From the NCBI GenBank assembly GCA_965198285.1, contig OZ240251.1, positions 124,001-188,000 on the forward strand: 64,000 nucleotides of DNA, given 5' to 3'. Source of the DNA: UBA11872 sp965198285. GTDB lineage: Bacteria > Chloroflexota > UBA11872. The position numbers were made by a program, and so were the translations under genes. Positions 59,116 through 64,000 of this stretch are shown here, piece by piece (the first letter of the stretch is position 1; every line of letters begins with the position of its first letter). The notes beneath the pieces were generated by a model. The model made no database searches. It saw only the letters and a program-made list of their open reading frames with translations, and was not told where the DNA came from.

Positions 59116-59448
59116 ATGAGCAATGTCAGCGCCTTGCACAGAAAGTGGCTGTATGACCCCGGCTATCGGCAGGCCTTCGACGAACTCGCGCCAGAGTTCC
59201 GGCTGGCCCGGGCGCTGATCGAGGCCCGAGCCAACGCCGGGCTAACGCAGGCGCAACTCGCCGAGCGCATGCACACCACCCAGTCGGTCGTGGCGCGCCT
59301 GGAGAGCGGGCGCGCGCACCCGTCTACCCGCACGCTTGAGAAGTTTGCCCAGGCGGCCGGTGTGCAACTCAAGATCAGCTTCGAGCCGATCGAGGGCGCG
59401 GCCTCATCCGACGCTGCCCCGGTTTCCCAGGGTCCAATCCGTGTATGA
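59116..59448 (+). CDS. XRE-type HTH antitoxin-like protein
   Basis: A 110-residue protein with a helix-turn-helix at about 38-90: RALIEARANAGLTQAQLAERMHTTQSVVARLESGRAHPSTRTLEKFAQAAGVQLKISF, like HigA-type antitoxins. The region before it (HRKWLYDPGYRQAFDELAPEF) is also typical of these antitoxins. AGGAGG lies eight bases before ATG 59116. No HigB toxin gene is present upstream, where shc ends, so it is an orphan. It overlaps the next gene by four bases (ATGA). Confidence 0.78.
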   Translation: MSNVSALHRKWLYDPGYRQAFDELAPEFRLARALIEARANAGLTQAQLAERMHTTQSVVARLESGRAHPSTRTLEKFAQAAGVQLKISFEPIEGAASSDAAPVSQGPIRV

Positions 59449-59681
59449 AGACCGTCGTGTCACTTCCTGACGATCTGTTCCGGGCGGCCGACGCGCTGGC
59501 CAGAGACCTGGGCATTTCGCGAAGCAAGCTGTACGCCACCGCCGTAGCCCAGCACCTTGCCCGGCGCCGCGATGAGCACATCACAGCGCGGCTGGACGAG
59601 GTCTACCGCCTGCAGCCGAGCGGGCTGGCGCCCGGGTTGCGCCGAGCGCAGGAGCGCAGCCTCCCGGCCGACGAGTGGTAG
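59445..59681 (+). CDS. Ribbon-helix-helix antitoxin-like protein
   Basis: A 78-residue protein with the N-terminal RHH pattern MKTVVSLPDDLFRAADALARDLGISRSKLYATAVAQHLARR, like MazE/CopG-type antitoxins. MazE partners are normally followed by mazF; here the next sequence, from a GTG at 59682, reads VPPRG then degenerates, so a toxin may have been lost. The gene is coupled to the preceding XRE gene, making a two-gene insert between shc and hpnH. Confidence 0.72.
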   Translation: MKTVVSLPDDLFRAADALARDLGISRSKLYATAVAQHLARRRDEHITARLDEVYRLQPSGLAPGLRRAQERSLPADEW

Positions 59682-59892
59682 TGCCACCGCGCGGCCGGGG
59701 ACCTCCATTTTGGAGCTCCCACACTGAAACGGTCTGCGTCTGGTCCCCGACGCTAAGAACCCCTGCGTCCACTCGTCCCACTTCGTGTCATCCAGAGCCC
59801 TAGTGCCCGGCCCGTCAGGGTTCACGCTTCTGGACGCCCGCTCACGCCCGTTATAGGTTTTGGCGGCCGCCTGTTAGGGGTGATTGATCCGT

Positions 59893-60903
59893 ATGGGCGT
59901 TCCGCTGCGTCAGAGCCTGGCGGTGGGGTGGTACCTCTTCCAACAGCGGTTGCAGGGCCGGGACAAGTTCCCGCTCATCGTCGAACTTGAACCGCTCTTC
60001 GCCTGCAACCTGGCCTGCGAGGGCTGCGGCAAGATCCAGCATCCCACCGAGACGCTGCGACGGCGGATGCCGGTGGAGCAGGCGGTGGCGGCAATCGAGG
60101 AGAGCGGCGCGCCGATGGTCTCCATCGCCGGCGGTGAGCCGCTGATCCATCCGGAAATCGACCGCATCGCCGAGGAACTCGTGCGCCGGCGCAAGTTCGT
60201 GTACCTCTGCACCAACGCGATGATGCTGGAGCAGAAGCTGCACCTGTTCACGCCGTCGCCCTACTTCGCGTTCGCCATCCACCTCGATGGTCTCAAGGAG
60301 CGGCACGACCAATCCGTGGCGCGCGAGGGCGTGTTCGACATGGCCGTCTCCGCCATCAAGGCGGCGCAGCGGGCCGGGTTCCGGGTGACGACCAACACAA
60401 CGTTCTTCACACAAGATTCGGCACAGGACGTGCGCTCGGTACTTGACTTCCTGAACGACGAGTTGGAAGTCGACAGCATGATGATCTCGCCCGGCTATGC
60501 CTACGAGAAAGCGCCCGACCAGGACCATTTCCTGCCAGTCGATCGCACGCGCGCGATGTTCCGCGAGGCCTTTGCCGACGGGCGTCGTGATCGCTGGCGC
60601 CTGAACCACAGCCCGCTGTTTCTTGACTTCCTCGAAGGCCGGGTGGACTACGCCTGCACGGCCTGGGGGGTTCCCAGCTACTCCGTCTTCGGCTGGCAGC
60701 GGCCCTGCTATCTGATGGCGGACGGCTACGCAGAGTCGTATGCGGAGCTGCTGGAGACCACGGACTGGGATGCGTACGGGCGTGGGAAGGACCCGCGCTG
60801 CGCCAACTGCATGGCGCACTGTGGCTATGAGCCGACGGCAGTGCTGGACACCGCCACGTCGCTGAAAGAGTCCGTGCGCGCGCTGGCGGGCGCGGTGCGT
60901 TAG
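59893..60903 (+). CDS. hpnH: Adenosyl-hopene transferase HpnH (radical SAM)
   Basis: A 336-residue radical SAM enzyme that attaches adenosine to diploptene, giving adenosylhopane, the first step of side-chain hopanoid synthesis. The [4Fe-4S] site is CNLACEGCGK; SIAGGEPLIHPEI is the SAM-binding segment. A C-terminal cysteine set (TAWGVPSYSVFGWQRPCYL and DPRCANCMAHCGYEPT) matches HpnH. ATG 59893 is chosen; TTG 59884 is nearby with AGGGG. It is separated from shc by the antitoxin pair. HpnG, the next step, is not in the window. Confidence 0.93.
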   Translation: MGVPLRQSLAVGWYLFQQRLQGRDKFPLIVELEPLFACNLACEGCGKIQHPTETLRRRMPVEQAVAAIEESGAPMVSIAGGEPLIHPEIDRIAEELVRRRKFVYLCTNAMMLEQKLHLFTPSPYFAFAIHLDGLKERHDQSVAREGVFDMAVSAIKAAQRAGFRVTTNTTFFTQDSAQDVRSVLDFLNDELEVDSMMISPGYAYEKAPDQDHFLPVDRTRAMFREAFADGRRDRWRLNHSPLFLDFLEGRVDYACTAWGVPSYSVFGWQRPCYLMADGYAESYAELLETTDWDAYGRGKDPRCANCMAHCGYEPTAVLDTATSLKESVRALAGAVR

Positions 60904-60913
60904 AGCCGCCGGC

Positions 60914-61666
60914 TCACCCGAACCAGCGTTCCAGGCGGGCGAACAGGCCGGGCATCGTGGCTTGCAGCCACATCGGAATCCGCAGCCATCCCGGTACGAC
61001 GACTTCGGCTCGGTCGCGGGCGATGGCGCGGACGATGGCCTGTGCCACGCGCTCCGGGGGCAACGGGCGCGGCCAGCCACGGTCGTAGGGCGCGCCGCGC
61101 CGTTCGAAAAAGGCTGTCTGCACGACGCCGGGAATGACGACCGTCACCCCAACTCCGGTTCCTGCCAATTCGGCGGCCAGGGCGCCGCTGAAGACCGCCA
61201 AAGCGGCCTTGGAGGCACTGTAGACCGTCTCGTTCGGTACGCCCAGACGACCCGCGATGGAAGCCACATTCACCAGCCGCCCGCGTCGCCGTTGCCGCAT
61301 TCCGGGCAGCACGGCCTGGGTGAGCATGACGGGCGCACGCACGTTCAGGGCCAGCAGCCGGTCGATCTCGTTGGGGCGGTGCTCGGCCAGCGGCCCATAG
61401 CGACCGGACCCGGCGCAGTTGACGAGGATATCGATCGGGGGCAAGTCCGACAGGGTCTCTTCGACGAAGCGCGTCAGCTCGAGGGTCGACTCGAGGTCCA
61501 CCTGCAGCACGGTTGCGCCGCTGGACTCCGCCAGCGACTGGAGCGCGGGCCAGTCCCGGCCAAGACCCACGATGTGAGCGCCGTTCCGCGCCAGGGCTAG
61601 AGCCACGGCTCGCCCGATCCCGCTGCTGGCGCCCGTAACGAGAGCGGTGGAGCCGGCGATATCCAT
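60914..61666 (-). CDS. Short-chain dehydrogenase/reductase
   Basis: A 250-residue classical SDR: cofactor motif VTGASSGIGRAVALALARNG, NCAGSG, catalytic Ser and YSASKAAL (Tyr-x3-Lys). The C-terminus ends with a hydrophobic, Trp-rich tail (IPMWLQATMPGLFARLERWFG) that may associate with membrane. It lies in the hopanoid locus on the opposite strand, converging with hpnH and diverging from dxs. Its substrate is unknown; a role in isoprenoid modification is inference from location. Confidence 0.85.
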   Translation of the reverse strand: MDIAGSTALVTGASSGIGRAVALALARNGAHIVGLGRDWPALQSLAESSGATVLQVDLESTLELTRFVEETLSDLPPIDILVNCAGSGRYGPLAEHRPNEIDRLLALNVRAPVMLTQAVLPGMRQRRRGRLVNVASIAGRLGVPNETVYSASKAALAVFSGALAAELAGTGVGVTVVIPGVVQTAFFERRGAPYDRGWPRPLPPERVAQAIVRAIARDRAEVVVPGWLRIPMWLQATMPGLFARLERWFG

Positions 61667-61779
61667 GCCAGATAGACTTTAGGAAGCGCTCAGGCCGGGG
61701 AGTGCAAGTATTGCGCGATTCCCGGGCCAGGGGCACTATCGAAGAACACCTGCGGCATGGGTGTATCGCAAGGGGGAAC

Positions 61780-63648
61780 GTGGTGGACCGCATACTTGAC
61801 CGGATTGCGGATCCATCGGATCTGCGTGCCATGACGGACGCGGATCTCGACCGCCTGGCCGGCGAGATTCGCCAACTCATCATCGAAACCGTTGATGCCA
61901 ACGGTGGGCATCTGGCCAGCAACCTGGGCGTAGTCGAAATCACGTTGGCCCTGCACCGTGTGCTGGAGAGTCCCAGGGACAAAATCGTCTGGGATACGAG
62001 CAATCAGACCTATCCACACAAGCTCGTCACGGGCCGCGCCGCCGACTTCCCAACGTTGCGCAAGCCGGGCGGTCTGTCCGGGTTTGCCGCCCGCGAGGAG
62101 AGCACGCACGACGTGATGGGCGCCGGCCACGCTGGCACGGGCGTATCCGCGGGCGTGGGGATCGCGGTGGCCGGGCAGTTGCGGGGCGAAACGTCGGCCA
62201 CGGTGGCGGTCATCGGCGACGGGTCGTTTACGTCGGGCGTGGTCTTCGAGGCCCTCAATCAAGCCGGCGACCTGGGTCTGCCCTTTGTCGTGCTTCTGAA
62301 TGACAACGGCATGTCGATCTCGCCCAACGTGGGCGCGTTGAGCCGCAACATGGGCCGCGGACGCGAGACTTGGCAGCCCGACGACCCGGAAGCGCGAGCG
62401 CGCTTCACCGCCACCCAAATGGCTTCGCAGCCGACCGAGCCATACGCCAACGCGGCCGACTTTTGCGCGGCCTTCGGCTTCGAGTACGTGGGACCGGTGG
62501 ACGGCCACGACCGGCCGGAGCTGGAATCCGTGCTTCGTGATGCCGTGGACCGCCGGCGTCCGGTGCTGGTGCACGCCTTTACCCGCAAGGGCAAGGGCCT
62601 TCCGGAGGCCGAGTCCGATCCGGTGACGCTGCACCAACCCGGAACGGCGCAGGCCGTCGGAGCCGCCAACGCCACGAGCTACAGCAAGGTATTGGCCCGT
62701 ACCCTGACCGACCTGGCACGCGAGGACGAGCGAATCGTGGCCATCAGCGCGGCGATGTGCGAGGGCACCGCGCTGGCCGACATGCAGCGCGAGCTGCCCA
62801 ATCGGGTCTTCGACGTGGGGATCGCCGAAAGTCATGCCGTGGCCATGGCGGCCGGGCTGGCCACGCAAGGGCTGCGGCCCGTGGTCTGCATCTACAGCAC
62901 ATTCCTGCAGCGCGCCTTTGACCAGATCGTGCACGACGTGGCGATCCAAAACCTGCCGGTGATTCTGGGCGTGGACCGCGCCGGAATCGTGGGCGATGAC
63001 GGACGGACGCACCACGGCGTGCTGGACCTCGCCTACCTGCGCGCGATTCCCAATTTCGTGGTGGCGGCGCCCAAGGACGAAAACGAATTGCGCCACCTGT
63101 TTCGCACCGCGCTGGACAGCGACCGGCCGTTCGCGATCCGCTATTCGCGCGGATCGGGGGTCGGCGTTCCGCTTTCGGGGCCGCCCCGCGTTCTGCCGAT
63201 TGGCCGGGCCGAGATGCTGCGAGACGGCTCGGACATCTCGCTGCTGGGTCTTGGCTGGGGCGTTGCGCCGGCCCTGGAAGCCGCCGACCGGTTGGAACGG
63301 CTTGGCGTACATGCCGCCGTCGTGAACGCACGCTTCGTCAAGCCGCTGGATCGGGACCTGATCTGCGAGCTTGCTGCCCGCACCCGCTGTGTGGTTACGG
63401 TCGAAGACCACAACCTCATGGGCGGGTTCGGAAGCGCGGTGGTCGAGCTACTGGCCGACAACGACCTGGGCGACGTGCAGGTTCGCCGGGTCGCGATGCC
63501 GGATATGTTCCACGAGCACGGGCCGGCCGACAGCATTCGAGCCGCGCACGGCCTGAGTGCGTCGGGCATCGTGGACGCGGCCTGCGCGCTTACCGATCAC
63601 GCCATCGCGGTTCGCATCGACGCGGGACGGCTGATCGTCGGACCCTGA
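61780..63648 (+). CDS. dxs: 1-Deoxy-D-xylulose-5-phosphate synthase
   Basis: A 622-residue thiamine-diphosphate enzyme, the first step of the MEP isoprenoid pathway. Thiamine and magnesium sites are in IGDGSFTSGVVFEALN and NDNGMSISPNVGALS; DRAGIVGDDGRTHHGVLDLAYLR is the family-specific region in the middle; the transketolase C-terminal domain ends GGFGSAVVELL. Early segment HLASNLGVVEITLALHRV is also canonical. GTG 61780, with AGGGGGA before it, gives normal length. It supplies precursors for the polyprenyl synthase that follows and so for squalene. Confidence 0.95.
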   Translation: MVDRILDRIADPSDLRAMTDADLDRLAGEIRQLIIETVDANGGHLASNLGVVEITLALHRVLESPRDKIVWDTSNQTYPHKLVTGRAADFPTLRKPGGLSGFAAREESTHDVMGAGHAGTGVSAGVGIAVAGQLRGETSATVAVIGDGSFTSGVVFEALNQAGDLGLPFVVLLNDNGMSISPNVGALSRNMGRGRETWQPDDPEARARFTATQMASQPTEPYANAADFCAAFGFEYVGPVDGHDRPELESVLRDAVDRRRPVLVHAFTRKGKGLPEAESDPVTLHQPGTAQAVGAANATSYSKVLARTLTDLAREDERIVAISAAMCEGTALADMQRELPNRVFDVGIAESHAVAMAAGLATQGLRPVVCIYSTFLQRAFDQIVHDVAIQNLPVILGVDRAGIVGDDGRTHHGVLDLAYLRAIPNFVVAAPKDENELRHLFRTALDSDRPFAIRYSRGSGVGVPLSGPPRVLPIGRAEMLRDGSDISLLGLGWGVAPALEAADRLERLGVHAAVVNARFVKPLDRDLICELAARTRCVVTVEDHNLMGGFGSAVVELLADNDLGDVQVRRVAMPDMFHEHGPADSIRAAHGLSASGIVDAACALTDHAIAVRIDAGRLIVGP

Positions 63649-63679
63649 GACTGATCGGCTGAGCGCGCTGATTTCGGTG

Positions 63680-64000
63680 ATGACATCGGTGCCGGAAGCG
63701 CTGGGGCGCTATCGCGAGCGCATTGACGCCGAAGTCGAACTCGCCGTGCGCGGCCCTGACCTGCCGCTCTACACGATGGCGCGGTACCACCTTGGCCAGG
63801 TGAACGCCGACGGGGCGCCCGCCACCATGGAACGCGGCAAGGCGATCCGTCCCACCCTGTGCCTGCTGATGTGCGAGGCGCTGGGCGGCGATCTGGAAGC
63901 GGCGCTGCCGGCGGCGGTCGGACTGGAACTGCTGCACAACTTCACGCTGGTGCACGACGACGTGATGGACGACGACCAGATCCGGCATCACCGCCCAACG
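63680..64000 (+). CDS. Polyprenyl diphosphate synthase (partial)
   Basis: The first 107 residues of a trans-isoprenyl diphosphate synthase that is cut by the window end. GKAIRPTLCLLMCEALGG (the KxxR substrate motif) and HNFTLVHDDVMDDDQIRHHRPT with the first aspartate-rich motif DDxxD are clear. The residue five before DDxxD is Phe and there is no two-residue insertion, features linked to short-chain (C15-C20) products; product length cannot be fixed without the rest. The start is ATG 63680 or GTG 63677, about 30 bases after dxs. It probably makes farnesyl or geranylgeranyl diphosphate for the hopanoid route. Confidence 0.88.
   Translation, partial: MTSVPEALGRYRERIDAEVELAVRGPDLPLYTMARYHLGQVNADGAPATMERGKAIRPTLCLLMCEALGGDLEAALPAAVGLELLHNFTLVHDDVMDDDQIRHHRPT

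Noticed and set aside
61690..63411. 573-codon minus-strand frame opposite dxs
   Set aside because: dxs is unmistakable on the plus strand; the opposite frame is His/Gly-rich shadow.

Overview
The window is high-GC, gene-dense bacterial chromosome with mostly housekeeping genes in short operons; many genes start at GTG or share 4 bases with the preceding stop. A Chloroflexota bacterium is the best inference. Support comes from the very large GT39/DUF2298 membrane protein (a family I associate with Chloroflexota and archaea), the hopanoid locus, a PPi-type phosphofructokinase, and an aspartate-dehydrogenase route to NAD. No rRNA, tRNA or CRISPR array was recognised.

Bases 1-4670 are accessory DNA. 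The first 1.4 kb is visibly AT-richer and encodes, on the minus strand, a BglII-like endonuclease homologue with a degenerate active site, coupled to a ParB-fold protein that runs off the left edge. Next come non-coding C-rich DNA, an AF2212-like/PIN toxin-antitoxin pair, three decayed copies of one repeat, a small membrane protein, a 49-base perfect palindrome and other hairpins.

Bases 4.67-24.5 kb are core metabolism: an M20 peptidase, MBL hydrolase, lipoamide dehydrogenase and NadX run; a sugar kinase; amidase and nitroreductase; PPi-phosphofructokinase; NadA; primary sigma factor; a SufR/cysteine desulfurase/A-type carrier Fe-S group; FtsY; a nucleotidyltransferase; an MFS transporter; TpiA; and a PHP protein. 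Bases 24.7-32 kb hold a glycosyltransferase and a long minus-strand block: ABC-2 exporter, a redox protein with an in-frame UGA, a MarR regulator and a heterodimeric ABC exporter.

Bases 32-53.7 kb hold a LON-domain protein, MutS2, NadD/RsfS, an ammonium transporter, a glycolate-oxidase-like flavoprotein, an ImmA/IrrE-like peptidase, BirA, the 1,425-residue membrane protein, a Cys-cluster protein, SelB, and gap-pgk with a near-consensus parS between them. Bases 54.1-64 kb form a hopanoid/isoprenoid locus: hpnC, hpnD, hpnE, shc, two orphan antitoxin-like genes, hpnH, a divergent SDR, dxs and a truncated polyprenyl synthase.

The most notable reading is that the gene at 29679-30167 is a selenoprotein. 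Its frame is interrupted only by one UGA, at the first position of a UxxC redox motif, and a SECIS-like hairpin follows at the right distance. The same window encodes SelB, the factor needed to read UGA as selenocysteine. NAD synthesis is represented by nadX, nadA and nadD, and lower glycolysis by PPi-PFK, tpiA, gap and pgk.
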